From contig JBJLGL010000012.1 in NCBI GenBank assembly GCA_045564915.1, forward strand, positions 93,797 through 157,796: DNA of 64,000 bases, given 5' to 3'. Shown here in pieces: positions 26,075 to 36,426 of this stretch (position 1 is the stretch's first letter; each line of letters opens with the position of its first letter). The notes beneath the pieces were generated by a model that was not told the DNA's origin, searched no databases, and saw only the letters and a program-made list of their open reading frames with translations. The position numbers and the translations under genes are program-made. This DNA is from JAQWRV01 sp045564915 (GTDB lineage Bacteria > Pseudomonadota > Alphaproteobacteria > Rhodospirillales > Rhodospirillaceae).

Positions 26075-27522
26075 AAGCGCTCTGGACCAGTGAAGAAATT
26101 GCCAGCGCTTGTCATGGAGCTATTTCCGGCACTTGGGATGTCGATGGCATCTGTATTGATAGCCGCACAGTCGCACTAGGAGATCTTTTTATCGCACTAA
26201 AAGGACCGACTTATGATGGTCATGATTTTTTTGTCGAGGCTCTAGAGCGCGGAGCCTCTGCGGCAATGGTGACACGTATACCTAAGAGTGCTGAACAATT
26301 AGTTAATAGTGAGCGGCTCGTCATTGTCGAAGATACTTATAGAGAGCTAGCCACACTAGCAAATGCTAGTCGTGCTCGGACCGAAGCACAGGTATGTGCT
26401 GTTACTGGTAGCGTTGGTAAGACCACAACTAAAGAAGCTTTAGCGCTCACTTTAGGGCGCCAAGGGTTAGTACACTCAACAATAGGCAATCTGAACAATC
26501 ATGTGGGCGCTCCATTAAGTGTCGCACGTATGCCCAAGAACACTGACTTCGGCGTTTTTGAACTTGGCATGAGTCATGCCGGTGAACTTACTCCTTTGTC
26601 CCGCCTTGTGCGGCCTCATGTGGCTGTAATTACAGCTATTGAGGCTGTTCATATGGAGTTCTTTGAATCCATTGCAGATATCGCTAATGCCAAAGCAGAA
26701 ATCTTCGCAGGTCTTCAATCAAACGGTACAGCTATCTTACCTGCTGATAGTCCTCATTATGAAAGACTTTCAGAAGTAGCCAAGGCTAGTGGGGCAAAAA
26801 CTGTGGTGGGTTTCGGTTCACATAAGAGAGCAGCCTACCGGCTGACTGACTGGTCTATTACAGAGACAGGTACTTACGTCTCAGCCGATATAGATGGACG
26901 CCACATTGCTTATGAAATTGGTCTACGCGGGGAACACATGGCTCTAAATAGCCTTGCTGTACTTGCAGCTGTCACAGCGCTCGGTGGCAATGCGGATAAG
27001 GCTGCAAATGATCTTTCCCATATGACACCGCTAAAGGGCCGTGGCTGTATTAACCTGGTTAACTTACCTACAGGCTCCTTTGTATTGATTGACGAAAGCT
27101 ACAACGCTAGCCCCATATCCATAACTGCGCTCGTCAGTACGCTCTCAGCAACCCCTCGAACCGGCCGCTTGATACTAGCGCTAGGAGATATGCTTGAGCT
27201 TGGGCAAGACACCAATACTTTGCATAGTGACTTAGCAATACCCATCGAGTCAGGAGGGATAGACCTTGTTTTAACAACTGGTTCAAACATGGCGCACCTC
27301 AATCGTGTCTTATCTACAAATGTGGAAAAATATCACACTGCTAATTCAGAAGCCCTCGCTGATCTGATTATTAGTGTTGTGCGCGCTGGAGACATCGTTG
27401 CCGTTAAGGGCTCTCTAGGAAGCTGCATGAATGTAGTTGTTAACGCGTTAAATGGACTCGCTACAGCTAACAATAATAACGTTCCAGATAACGGTTTAGA
27501 AATGGAGAGAACAGCTCAATGA
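26071..27522 (+). CDS. murF: UDP-MurNAc-tripeptide--D-Ala-D-Ala ligase
   Basis: MurF attaches the D-Ala-D-Ala dipeptide, completing the UDP-MurNAc pentapeptide. At 483 residues it shows the SRTVALGDLFIALKG N-terminal domain, ATP loop TGSVGKTTTKE near 112-122 and FELGMSHAGEL in the central domain. The C-terminal domain carries DESYNASPIS and LGDMLELG. It overlaps murE and mraY by 4 bp each. Confidence 0.97.
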   Translation: MKALWTSEEIASACHGAISGTWDVDGICIDSRTVALGDLFIALKGPTYDGHDFFVEALERGASAAMVTRIPKSAEQLVNSERLVIVEDTYRELATLANASRARTEAQVCAVTGSVGKTTTKEALALTLGRQGLVHSTIGNLNNHVGAPLSVARMPKNTDFGVFELGMSHAGELTPLSRLVRPHVAVITAIEAVHMEFFESIADIANAKAEIFAGLQSNGTAILPADSPHYERLSEVAKASGAKTVVGFGSHKRAAYRLTDWSITETGTYVSADIDGRHIAYEIGLRGEHMALNSLAVLAAVTALGGNADKAANDLSHMTPLKGRGCINLVNLPTGSFVLIDESYNASPISITALVSTLSATPRTGRLILALGDMLELGQDTNTLHSDLAIPIESGGIDLVLTTGSNMAHLNRVLSTNVEKYHTANSEALADLIISVVRAGDIVAVKGSLGSCMNVVVNALNGLATANNNNVPDNGLEMERTAQ

Positions 27523-28604
27523 TGCACTGGCTATCCAGCTTCTCAGGCGATTTCGCTGTACTAAACCTTTTTCGTTATCTCACATTTCGGACTGGCGGCG
27601 CCGTGATAACGTCTATAATTATAGCGTTTGTTTTTGGGCCTGCTATCATCCGGTGGCTCAAGGTTCGCCAATCTAATGGGCAGCCTATCCGTAAAGATGG
27701 GCCTGAAAGTCACATCATCAGTAAACAAGGCACGCCAACTATGGGCGGTATGATGATGCTGCTTAGTATCGCAGTTTCTACTTTGATTTGGGCTGATCTT
27801 TCCAATGGATATGTATGGGCAGTCTTGGCGGTGACTCTTGGATTCGGAAGTATTGGCTTCATTGATGACTACCTGAAAGTTACTAAATCACACTCTGGCG
27901 GCCTATCAGGAAAAGTAAAACTTAGCGCTGAGGCATTCATAGCTATCGCAGTATCGATTTGGATCGTAAACCTAACTTCAGGAATCAATCCGACGGCTTT
28001 AGCTCTGCCCTTCTTCAAGAATCTACTTATTAATCTCGGTTGGCTGTATATCCCTTTTGCAGCATTTGTAATCATTGGAACCTCCAATGCTGTCAACCTG
28101 ACGGACGGACTAGATGGCCTGGCTATCGTACCGGTTATGATTTGTGCCGGTGTATTCCTGATAATCTCATATTTGATTGGGAATGCTGTTTTTGCAGATT
28201 ACCTACAGGTCCATTTTATACGTGGCACTGGAGAACTAACGGTTTTTTGTGGAGCTATTATTGGCGCTGGCCTCGGTTTCCTTTGGTTCAATGCCCCACC
28301 AGCAATGGTCTTTATGGGTGACACAGGTTCATTGGCTATGGGAGGCGCTTTAGGTGCAATAGCTGTTGTTACTAAACACGAAATTGTACTGGCAATTACA
28401 GGTGGATTGTTTGTCTTAGAAACAGTGTCAGTGATTGTTCAGGTTGCGTCATATAAGTTAACCGGCCGCCGTGTTTTTCGTATGGCACCATTACATCATC
28501 ATTATGAACAGAAAGGTTGGGCAGAACCCACCATTGTTATCCGTTTTTGGATCATTGCCTGCATCCTCGCTATCGTAGGCCTAAGCACCTTGAAGTTAAG
28601 GTGA
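27519..28604 (+). CDS. mraY: Phospho-MurNAc-pentapeptide transferase
   Basis: MraY moves phospho-MurNAc-pentapeptide to undecaprenyl phosphate, forming lipid I at the inner membrane. The 361-residue protein has about ten membrane segments. Active-site aspartates are D116 and D117 in FIDDYLK, with NLTDGLDGLA (193-202) and MGDTGS (266-271). APLHHHYEQKGW near the C-terminus is the histidine motif of the family. A second ATG directly follows the first; either may be used. It overlaps murF by 4 bp; murD starts 7 bp after it. Confidence 0.97.
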   Translation: MMHWLSSFSGDFAVLNLFRYLTFRTGGAVITSIIIAFVFGPAIIRWLKVRQSNGQPIRKDGPESHIISKQGTPTMGGMMMLLSIAVSTLIWADLSNGYVWAVLAVTLGFGSIGFIDDYLKVTKSHSGGLSGKVKLSAEAFIAIAVSIWIVNLTSGINPTALALPFFKNLLINLGWLYIPFAAFVIIGTSNAVNLTDGLDGLAIVPVMICAGVFLIISYLIGNAVFADYLQVHFIRGTGELTVFCGAIIGAGLGFLWFNAPPAMVFMGDTGSLAMGGALGAIAVVTKHEIVLAITGGLFVLETVSVIVQVASYKLTGRRVFRMAPLHHHYEQKGWAEPTIVIRFWIIACILAIVGLSTLKLR

Positions 28605-28611
28605 CGGGAAA

Positions 28612-30024
28612 ATGATCTCTCTAGACTCATTTCGCGGTGACTCATTTCTAGTTGTTGGCTTCGGTAGGTCGGGATGCTCCGCTGCTATGGCTCTAAGAGC
28701 GGGTGGCGCCTGTGTTTCAGTATGGGATGATAATCCGGACAAACGTAGTAAGGCTGAATCATTAGGGCTGTCAATTATTAGCATCGAAACTGCAGACCTC
28801 CATTCGATAGATAACATAATTTGGAGTCCAGGAGTTCCACATACACAGCCACAGCCTCACCATTTAGCAGATAAAGCTAAGGCTGCAGGACACATATTAC
28901 GATGTGATATTGACCTTCTCGCAACGGCCCAGCCAAGCGCAAAATTCATTGGCATCACAGGAACAAACGGAAAATCTACCACCACAGCTCTTACTGGGCA
29001 TGTGCTTAAGGCAGCGGGTAGAAATATTTCTATTGGCGGTAATTTGGGCATGCCCGTACTCGACCTAGATCCGCTAGGCGCTGAAGGCATTTATGTGTTG
29101 GAACTATCGTCATACCAGACTGAACTCACCCCTCACCTTTCCTGCTCAACGGCTACTTTACTCAATATAGCATCTGACCATTTGGATCGTCACGGTGGCC
29201 TTGAGGGTTACATTGCTGCAAAAACTCTCTTATTTAAGAACCAGGATCGGGGAGCTACAGCAATCGTCGGTCTTGATGATCCTATATCACGAGATATATT
29301 TTCTGCACTTAAAAAAAGGCAGGACATAACCGTCATTGGTGTTTCTAGAAGCCCAGAGACTGACGCAAGGGTAAGCGTAAGAGAAGGTATCTTAGTTGAT
29401 AAATTAGATAACGACTGTATTGAAATAACAAATCTAAATGATATTGCGTCGCTACCCGGTGAACACAATTGGCAAAACGCAGCTTCTAGTTACGCCATAG
29501 CTCGTACTCATGGTGTTTCTCCAAGCGATATTGTTTCTGCCTTCAAAACTTTCCCGGGCTTACCCCACCGCCAAGAAATTGTAGGTACCGTTACCGGGGT
29601 AACATTCGTAAACGATAGCAAAGCTACAAATGCAGATGCTGCTGCAAATGCTTTAGCCTGCTATAGCTATATCTACTGGATTGCAGGCGGCCAGGAGAAA
29701 GAAGGCGGCATTTCTTCCCTAAGTTCAGTGCTTACCAGAATCCGCCATGCTTTTCTTATAGGCGATGCCGCAACAAGTTTCTCACTTGTATTACAAGCAG
29801 CTGGTGTAGCCGTTTCACGACATGAAAGCCTAGAAGATGCAGTTAAACAGGCTGGTAAACAGGCATTTGAAGATGCTGTATCTCCCGCCACAGTACTTTT
29901 GTCTCCAGCCTGCGCTTCTTTTGATATGTTTGAAAATTTTGAAAAACGTGGGGAAGTCTTTAGAAATACAGTGCATACATTATGGCCTACAACGACTAAT
30001 GGTGTGGACGGAGGGCATGTATGA
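28612..30024 (+). CDS. murD: UDP-MurNAc-L-alanine--D-glutamate ligase
   Basis: MurD adds D-glutamate to UDP-MurNAc-Ala. The 470-residue protein has the Rossmann-like N-terminal loop VVGFGRSGCSAA, ATP loop GTNGKST at 117-123 and ELSSYQTE in the central domain. FVNDSKATNADAA and AGGQEKEGG are typical C-terminal motifs. It follows mraY by 7 bp, one of the few dcw junctions without overlap, and overlaps ftsW by 4 bp. Confidence 0.97.
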   Translation: MISLDSFRGDSFLVVGFGRSGCSAAMALRAGGACVSVWDDNPDKRSKAESLGLSIISIETADLHSIDNIIWSPGVPHTQPQPHHLADKAKAAGHILRCDIDLLATAQPSAKFIGITGTNGKSTTTALTGHVLKAAGRNISIGGNLGMPVLDLDPLGAEGIYVLELSSYQTELTPHLSCSTATLLNIASDHLDRHGGLEGYIAAKTLLFKNQDRGATAIVGLDDPISRDIFSALKKRQDITVIGVSRSPETDARVSVREGILVDKLDNDCIEITNLNDIASLPGEHNWQNAASSYAIARTHGVSPSDIVSAFKTFPGLPHRQEIVGTVTGVTFVNDSKATNADAAANALACYSYIYWIAGGQEKEGGISSLSSVLTRIRHAFLIGDAATSFSLVLQAAGVAVSRHESLEDAVKQAGKQAFEDAVSPATVLLSPACASFDMFENFEKRGEVFRNTVHTLWPTTTNGVDGGHV

Positions 30025-31151
30025 GTACAGCCTTTACCCGCACAGATACCAGCGTTGTTGGCAGGTGGTGGTGGACAGTGGATCGTTGGCTTCTTGTCGC
30101 AACTACGGTCCTATTTTGTATAGGTATGATACTAACACTTGCAGCAGGACCGCCAGCAGCAGAGCGGATTGGCGCCGATACATTTCATTTTGTTCGCAAG
30201 CAATCTGTATTCTTACCTTTAGCTATTGCTGTAATGCTCAGTATATCTCTCATGCCACCTATCTTTATCCGTCGTTTTGCCGTGCTTGGATTTTGTGCCA
30301 GCCTTGGGCTAATGCTTGGTACGCTAATTATAGGTTTAGAGGTGAATGGCGCCCAGAGGTGGCTGCGTGTGGGACCATTTTCCATTCAACCGTCTGAATT
30401 CATCAAGCCCTTCTTCGTCGTTGTCGCCGCCTGGATGTTTGCATCACAAAACGATAGCGATCGTATTCCTGGTAATTTGATTTCAATCGCATGCCTTCTA
30501 ATTATATGCAGTATATTGATAGCTCAGCCCGACGTTGGGATGACGATGGTCGTGGTCACAGTATGGAGCGCTCAGTTCTTTATGGCTGGGCTTCCCATTT
30601 TCTGGGCTGTACTTATTATCTTTGCTGGGCTCGGCTCTTTAGTTATCGCCTATCTCTTCTTTCCTCACGTCGCTAGTAGGGTTGATCGATTTCTCGACCC
30701 ATCATCCGGTGACACCTATCAGATCAGTCAAGCAATGTTGGCGTTCAAGAATGGTGGACTATTTGGTCGTGGTCCTGGCGAAGGCCGTGTCAAAGAAATG
30801 CTGCCAGATGCCCACACAGATTTTATTTTTGCTGTAGCTGGAGAAGAATTTGGCGTCCTACTTTGCTTGCTGATCGTTACGCTATTTGGATTTCTTGTAT
30901 TGAGAGTGATGATTAAAACACTCCAGGAAAATAATTTATTCATTCTTCTTGCTGTGGGAGGACTTATATTCCAATTTGGCCTTCAGGCCATCATTAATAT
31001 GGCCTCAAGCCTGCATATGATGCCAACAAAAGGAATGACGCTTCCTTTCATTTCCTACGGCGGCTCATCACTAATAGCCTTGGCAATTGGAATGGGAATG
31101 ATCCTAGGTCTCACGCGCAGGCGTCGAGATTCGGAGGGTCTACAATCATGA
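30021..31151 (+). CDS. ftsW: FtsW, septal peptidoglycan glycosyltransferase (SEDS family)
   Basis: FtsW polymerises lipid II at the septum as partner of FtsI. The 376-residue protein has about ten membrane segments; GAQRWLRVGPFSIQPSEFIK is the SEDS signature, and QPDVGMTMV, DAHTDFIFAVAGEEFG and GMTLPFISYGGSSL are the other conserved loops. Position between murD and murG favours FtsW over RodA. It overlaps both neighbours by 4 bp. Confidence 0.97.
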   Translation: MSTAFTRTDTSVVGRWWWTVDRWLLVATTVLFCIGMILTLAAGPPAAERIGADTFHFVRKQSVFLPLAIAVMLSISLMPPIFIRRFAVLGFCASLGLMLGTLIIGLEVNGAQRWLRVGPFSIQPSEFIKPFFVVVAAWMFASQNDSDRIPGNLISIACLLIICSILIAQPDVGMTMVVVTVWSAQFFMAGLPIFWAVLIIFAGLGSLVIAYLFFPHVASRVDRFLDPSSGDTYQISQAMLAFKNGGLFGRGPGEGRVKEMLPDAHTDFIFAVAGEEFGVLLCLLIVTLFGFLVLRVMIKTLQENNLFILLAVGGLIFQFGLQAIINMASSLHMMPTKGMTLPFISYGGSSLIALAIGMGMILGLTRRRRDSEGLQS

Positions 31152-32281
31152 TTAAGTCATCGACCCTCGTTGCTATTGCAGCTGGAGGAACAGGAGGACA
31201 TATATTCCCGGCCGAATGTTTGGCTAAGGAATTAGCGGACCGGGGACATAGACTATCTTGGATAACTGACGAACGAGGTGCCAAACAATCTAGCTTCTTG
31301 ACTGGTATCGACACCCACATTATTAGCGCTCGTGGGCTGAGAGGATCTGGCGCCTTAAGGCGACTGACCGGTGCACTAAGCCTTGGCGTCGGAGTATTTC
31401 AGGCCCGGCGGATACTCAAGAGTATGCGGCCTCATGCTGTTGTGGGGTTCGGTGGTTATGCCGCTGCACCGACAATGATGGCTGCCACAAATTTGAAACT
31501 GGCCACAGTTATTCATGAACAAAACGCTGTTATTGGGCGAGCCAACCGTGTAATTGCACGCCGTGTACACCGCGTCTGTACTACTTTTTCTACCACACGC
31601 CTAATTCCTTCAGATATCTCGCATGTCCAGACTGGCTTACCCGTGCGTGAAGCGTTTACAGCGGTTCGAGAGCTTCCATACGCCGCTCCTGAGTTAGATG
31701 GTGAAATAAGAATCTTTGTACTTGGCGGCAGCCAAGGCGCAGCTATATTTAGCCACTTGGTACCAGCTGCCCTGAAACGGCTTCCAGAGGATCTACGAGA
31801 ACGGATAGTAGTCAATCAACAATGTCGTAGAGAGATGGTTGATCAAACGCGGCTAGCGTTCGCTGATTGTAATATTAAAGCGACGCTTAAACCTTTCTTC
31901 GACAACATTCCCGAACTTATTGAAAGAACCCACCTAGTAATCTCTCGTGCAGGTGCATCGACAGTTTGCGAAATAGCTATGGCTGGTCGGCCAGCATTGC
32001 TAGTCCCATATCCGCATGCAGCGGACGACCATCAAACCGACAATGCAAAAGCCATACAGGGTATGGGCGGCGCGTGGTGCGAATTACAGCATGATCTAAC
32101 ACCTACTATTCTAGCTGAACGCCTCAAAACAATATTGACTTCACCAAATACGCTAGTAGCCACTGCACGCAAGGCAAAGGCCATCTCTATTCCAGACTCT
32201 GCGATCCGCCTCGCTGACATCGTAGAAGATCTGAATCACAGTGAGAGCAGCTATTCTGTTACAACACGAGGAGCTGCTTGA
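31148..32281 (+). CDS. murG: MurG, lipid II synthase (GlcNAc transferase)
   Basis: MurG adds GlcNAc to lipid I on the inner face of the membrane. The 377-residue GT-B enzyme shows AAGGTGGHIFPAECLA (11-26), VGFGGYAAAPTMMAA, HEQNAVIGRAN and the second glycine loop VLGGSQGA. ISRAGASTVCEI binds UDP-GlcNAc. Its stop shares one base with the murC ATG. Confidence 0.97.
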   Translation: MIKSSTLVAIAAGGTGGHIFPAECLAKELADRGHRLSWITDERGAKQSSFLTGIDTHIISARGLRGSGALRRLTGALSLGVGVFQARRILKSMRPHAVVGFGGYAAAPTMMAATNLKLATVIHEQNAVIGRANRVIARRVHRVCTTFSTTRLIPSDISHVQTGLPVREAFTAVRELPYAAPELDGEIRIFVLGGSQGAAIFSHLVPAALKRLPEDLRERIVVNQQCRREMVDQTRLAFADCNIKATLKPFFDNIPELIERTHLVISRAGASTVCEIAMAGRPALLVPYPHAADDHQTDNAKAIQGMGGAWCELQHDLTPTILAERLKTILTSPNTLVATARKAKAISIPDSAIRLADIVEDLNHSESSYSVTTRGAA

Positions 32282-33711
32282 TGCGCACCATGCCCTTAGA
32301 CATCGGAATTATACACTTCGTTGGAATCGGCGGTATCGGGATGAGCGGTATTGCTGAGATCATGAAGAATCTAGGTTACCAAGTTCAAGGGAGCGATATT
32401 GCAGAGAATGCAAATGTGGATCGGCTGCGCACACTGGGAATTCGGATTGAAGTAGGACACCACGAAAAAAACATTGGTGACGCGCGTGTTATTGTTATTT
32501 CCTCTGCAGTAAAGCCAGATAATCCAGAAGTTGCTGCTGCCCGTAAAGCCATGATGCCAGTAGTTCGTAGAGCTGAGATGCTGGCCGAACTTATGCGCCT
32601 CAAATGGGGAATTGCCGTAGGGGGTACACACGGCAAGACTACGACGACGTCTCTAATCTCCTCTGTTCTTGACGCTGCACAACTCGACCCGACCGTCATT
32701 AATGGCGGAATAATTAATGCCTATGGCACAAATGCTAGGCTGGGTGAAGGCGACTGGATGGTCGTTGAAGCTGATGAGTCGGATGGAACGTTCATCCGTC
32801 TTCCGGCAACTATTGCAGTTGTAACAAATATTGACCCTGAACACCTAGATTTTTACGGTGATTTTGACGCATTAAAAGCGGCTTTCCGTACTTTTGTAGA
32901 TTCTATTCCCTTCTATGGATTTGCTACGCTTTGTATTGATCACCCAGAAGTCCAAGCACTCATACCGCATCTCTCAGATCGTAGGATTGTTACCTATGGG
33001 CTTGGTCCCTTGGCCAATGTACGAGGTAATAATGTCCTACTTGATATTGATGGAGCCCGCTTTGACGTTGATATTGCAGGCCGGGTGACCGGCGGAGAGC
33101 GGCGGATCGAGAACATACATATTCCTATGTTTGGATATCACAATGTTCTTAATGCCTTGGCAGCAATCGCCGTGGGTGCTGAACTAGGTGTCGACGATAC
33201 TATTATCCGCAGTGGTCTGGCCTCTTTTACTGGCGTAAAACGCCGCTTCACCAAGACTGGAGAAGTCGATGGCATCACCATAATCGATGATTATGGTCAT
33301 CACCCTGTTGAAATATCAGCGGTCTTAAAAGCGGCACGTAGCGCATCTACCGGACGCGTAATTGCAGTTGTACAACCGCATAGATATTCAAGGTTGGCCT
33401 CCCTTTTCGAGGAGTTCTGCACCTGCTTTAACGATGCTAATCATGTGGTTGTTGCTGACGTTTATCCAGCCGGTGAAAGCCCAATAAAAGGGATGGATAG
33501 GGATGGCCTCATAGATGGCCTTCATGCTCATGGGCATACTCAGGTGACAGCCTTGCTTGCCCCCAGGCACCTAGCAGCTTTGATCGACGATATTGCCCAG
33601 CCCGGAGATTTAGTTATCTGCCTTGGTGCTGGGAACATCACGGCATGGGCCCACGCCTTGCCAGAGCAATTGAGCAAATTACGCCGCTCACAAAGGGACC
33701 TAGTGTCATGA
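32281..33711 (+). CDS. murC: UDP-MurNAc--L-alanine ligase
   Basis: MurC starts the stem peptide by adding L-alanine to UDP-MurNAc. I use the ATG at 32281, 7 bases after GAGGAG; a TTG one codon earlier is in frame. The 476-residue protein carries HFVGIGGIGMSGIAEI, ATP loop GGTHGKTTTT (114-123), VEADESDGTF and DDYGHHPVEI. It overlaps murB by 4 bp. Confidence 0.97.
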   Translation: MRTMPLDIGIIHFVGIGGIGMSGIAEIMKNLGYQVQGSDIAENANVDRLRTLGIRIEVGHHEKNIGDARVIVISSAVKPDNPEVAAARKAMMPVVRRAEMLAELMRLKWGIAVGGTHGKTTTTSLISSVLDAAQLDPTVINGGIINAYGTNARLGEGDWMVVEADESDGTFIRLPATIAVVTNIDPEHLDFYGDFDALKAAFRTFVDSIPFYGFATLCIDHPEVQALIPHLSDRRIVTYGLGPLANVRGNNVLLDIDGARFDVDIAGRVTGGERRIENIHIPMFGYHNVLNALAAIAVGAELGVDDTIIRSGLASFTGVKRRFTKTGEVDGITIIDDYGHHPVEISAVLKAARSASTGRVIAVVQPHRYSRLASLFEEFCTCFNDANHVVVADVYPAGESPIKGMDRDGLIDGLHAHGHTQVTALLAPRHLAALIDDIAQPGDLVICLGAGNITAWAHALPEQLSKLRRSQRDLVS

Positions 33712-34670
33712 TAGCGTCGCGCCATAAATCAGCATGTCACATTGACCGCCTCCCAAAGGTCCGTGGTTCATACACACCGCTTGCTGCCTTGGCACCAACA
33801 ACTTGGTTCCGCGTCGGTGGTCCAGCCGAGATGCTATACGTTCCGGCTGACGCTGAGGACCTTTCAGCATTCTTGTTAGAAAAACCCAAAGACCTGCCTA
33901 TTACCGTGATAGGTCTAGCATCCAATCTTCTTATCCGTGATGGCGGAATACCAGGTATAACCATCAAGCTAGGCCGCGCCTTCAACACTATTGAAGCAGA
34001 TAAACAGATAATACGGTGCGGTGGAAGCGCGGTGGATGCTGCTGTTTCTATAGCGGCGCGGGATTGTGCTATTGCTGGCCTTGAATTTCTAACGGGTATT
34101 CCAGGGACGATTGGTGGTGCGATCCGGATGAACGCGGGAGCATACGGACGCGAACTACGAGATGTATTTGAGGTAGCAGTAGCTCTTGATCAAACAGGCT
34201 CTTTGCACAAACTATCTATTCAAGATATGGGATTTGACTACAGACACTGCATCATCCCAAATAACTGGATTTTCATTAGTGCACAGCTTAGGGGCATACC
34301 GGGTGACCGCGACTCTATAACCAAACGCATTCGCAAGATCCGCGCCGAACGTGAAGAGGTGCAACCCGTTCATAGCCGTACCGGCGGTTCAACCTTTGCT
34401 AACCCATCAGAAACTAAAGCATGGAAACTTATTGATGAAGTAGGTTGCAGGGGATTAACACGAGGTGGCGCAAAGATTTCTGAAAAGCACTGCAATTTCT
34501 TAGTCAATACAGGAACAGCCAAGGCCTCCGATCTAGAAGATCTTGGTGATGAGGTCCGTCGGCGTGTACGCGATGCCACCGGTATCGCCCTCTCTTGGGA
34601 AGTGCGCCGGGTTGGGGTCGCGGATACCAACGAAAATGCACCACTGCACCGCTTGAAGGCACATAGATGA
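33708..34670 (+). CDS. murB: UDP-N-acetylenolpyruvoylglucosamine reductase
   Basis: MurB reduces enolpyruvyl-UDP-GlcNAc to UDP-MurNAc using FAD and NADPH. The start at 33708 forms an ATGA overlap with murC; a longer in-frame start would run deep into murC. The 320-residue type I protein shows TTWFRVGGPAEML, GLASNLLIRDGG, LTGIPGTIGGAIRMNAGAYG and the catalytic serine in RTGGSTFANP. It overlaps ddl by 4 bp. Confidence 0.96.
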   Translation: MIASRHKSACHIDRLPKVRGSYTPLAALAPTTWFRVGGPAEMLYVPADAEDLSAFLLEKPKDLPITVIGLASNLLIRDGGIPGITIKLGRAFNTIEADKQIIRCGGSAVDAAVSIAARDCAIAGLEFLTGIPGTIGGAIRMNAGAYGRELRDVFEVAVALDQTGSLHKLSIQDMGFDYRHCIIPNNWIFISAQLRGIPGDRDSITKRIRKIRAEREEVQPVHSRTGGSTFANPSETKAWKLIDEVGCRGLTRGGAKISEKHCNFLVNTGTAKASDLEDLGDEVRRRVRDATGIALSWEVRRVGVADTNENAPLHRLKAHR

Positions 34671-35590
34671 CTAGTAGAAACATGCATACGCGCGTAGCCG
34701 TATTGATGGGTGGCTTTTCTTCAGAGAGAGAAGTATCTCTCGTTTCTGGCCAAGATGCTGCAGCTGCGTTAAAGCGCGTAGGTTACTCCGTCACTACTAT
34801 CGATGTACCACATAATATGTGCGCTCTAACATCAGAACTTGTTAAGGCAAAACCAGATATCGTCTTCAATGCTCTGCACGGACGATATGGTGAAGATGGA
34901 TGTATCCAGGGCCTACTTGATATGATGGCCCTACCCTACACAAATTCTGGGAGATTAGCGTCTACTCTTGCAATGGATAAGAACGTAGCTAAGAAGCTAT
35001 TTGCAGCTGCAGGATTACCAATTGCTCACAATATTATTGTAACCCCTGACGAATTGAAAGCAGGTGATCCACTACCCCGCCCATACGTAATCAAACCGGT
35101 TAATGAGGGTTCAGCTATTGGCGTATATATCATCAAAGAGGGAGATGACCTGCCCTCCCAACATGAACTTGCCTTCTATAAGGGCAGACCAATAATGGTT
35201 GAGACTTTCATTCCGGGTAGGGAAATTACAGTTGCAAATCTAGGTGAGCGTGCCCTGGCAGTTACAGAAATAACAACTCAGCAAAGTTTTTATGACTATG
35301 AAGCTAAGTATGCAGAAGGTGGGTCTGTTCATATTTTACCGGCGTTATTGCCGGAATCAGTCTATGGCCAAATCCTGGATATTTCCTTGGCAGCGCACCA
35401 AACTTTGGGATGTAGAGGGGTAACACGCACAGATCTGCGCTTAGATAACGATGAGATATATCTCTTAGAGATCAATACTCAACCGGGATTAACACCGACC
35501 TCATTAGTCCCTGAACAGGCGGCGCACATCGGTATGACCTTTGAAGACCTTGTGAATTGGATGGTGGAGAATGCGCAATGCGATCCATAA
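34667..35590 (+). CDS. ddl: D-alanine--D-alanine ligase
   Basis: Ddl makes the D-Ala-D-Ala dipeptide used by MurF. The 307-residue ATP-grasp enzyme starts with VAVLMGGFSSEREVSLVSG and has NALHGRYGEDG, YVIKPVNEGSAIGV and the metal-binding LLEINTQPGLTPTSL. The ATG overlaps the murB stop; a second ATG six codons in is also possible. Its end overlaps ftsQ by 13 bp. Confidence 0.96.
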   Translation: MTSRNMHTRVAVLMGGFSSEREVSLVSGQDAAAALKRVGYSVTTIDVPHNMCALTSELVKAKPDIVFNALHGRYGEDGCIQGLLDMMALPYTNSGRLASTLAMDKNVAKKLFAAAGLPIAHNIIVTPDELKAGDPLPRPYVIKPVNEGSAIGVYIIKEGDDLPSQHELAFYKGRPIMVETFIPGREITVANLGERALAVTEITTQQSFYDYEAKYAEGGSVHILPALLPESVYGQILDISLAAHQTLGCRGVTRTDLRLDNDEIYLLEINTQPGLTPTSLVPEQAAHIGMTFEDLVNWMVENAQCDP

Positions 35591-36426
35591 AAAGCTATAT
35601 CACTAGCATGATCTCCTTTGCACTACTTGTAGCCTGCCTTCTCTTAGCAGCGCCAAGGCTATTATCCTACTTGGAACTTTCTAGTATGCCCGACAAGGCT
35701 ATTGAATCATTGTCCACGGCAAGCCTCAATATCGAAAAAGTCACGGTTGAAGGACGATTAAACACTTCTCCTGCTGATATACTGGAAGGATTAGGTGCTG
35801 TTCGTGGCAAACCTATTCTCGATATTAGCGTACCCAAAGCTCAGCAAAGATTAGCAGCACTACCATGGGTTCAGTCGGTAGAGATTATTCGGCAACTTCC
35901 TAATAGCTTACATATCAGACTAGAAGAGTATATCCCGTTCGCACTTTGGCAACACGAAGGACGCTACAAACTAATTGCAAGAGATGGGACTCCAATTAAG
36001 GACGTTGACTATGCTCAACCAAGCTTGACTATTATCGTTGGTGAGGATGCGCCCTCGCACGCTGCCGCTCTCTTTGAAGAGTTGTCGAGTAATCCTCAAC
36101 TTTCGAAACGCGTAAAAGCTGCCGTTCGTCTTGGTAAACGTCGTTGGAATGTCATCTTGGATTCAGTCGACCAAGGTATACTCATAAAACTCCCAGAATA
36201 TAATGTATCTTCGGCCTGGAATACTCTTGCCATAATTGATGCTAAGCATGGCTTCCTTAGCCGCGCGATTTCTGAGGTAGACCTGCGTATCTCCGGTCGT
36301 CTGACTGTCAAATTGTTAGATGGTTTCGAAAACATCAATCCCAAAAGTACTGAAAAATTCCCAGCCCAAGATGCCAAATGGAATGCATGGATGTTTCAAC
36401 ATAAGGAGTTGGCAGACAGTGTCTAA
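35578..36426 (+). CDS. ftsQ: FtsQ, division protein with POTRA domain
   Basis: FtsQ is the bitopic scaffold that binds FtsB and FtsL at the divisome. The start at 35578 has GGAGA eight bases upstream and gives 282 residues. A membrane segment (about 10-32) is followed by the POTRA domain (IEKVTVEGRLNTSPADIL, then LPWVQSVEIIRQLPNSL) and the FtsQ beta domain. The order ddl-ftsQ-ftsA is classical. It overlaps ftsA by 8 bp. Confidence 0.94.
   Translation: MRSIKSYITSMISFALLVACLLLAAPRLLSYLELSSMPDKAIESLSTASLNIEKVTVEGRLNTSPADILEGLGAVRGKPILDISVPKAQQRLAALPWVQSVEIIRQLPNSLHIRLEEYIPFALWQHEGRYKLIARDGTPIKDVDYAQPSLTIIVGEDAPSHAAALFEELSSNPQLSKRVKAAVRLGKRRWNVILDSVDQGILIKLPEYNVSSAWNTLAIIDAKHGFLSRAISEVDLRISGRLTVKLLDGFENINPKSTEKFPAQDAKWNAWMFQHKELADSV

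Noticed and set aside
33645..33707. Longer MurB start inside murC
   Set aside because: The ATGA overlap at 33708 is the pattern used across the cluster, and the extra residues are not conserved.
36320..36418. Longer FtsA start inside ftsQ
   Set aside because: The extra residues have no similarity to FtsA, and the GTG at 36419 has AAGGAG upstream and puts the actin fold at the normal distance.
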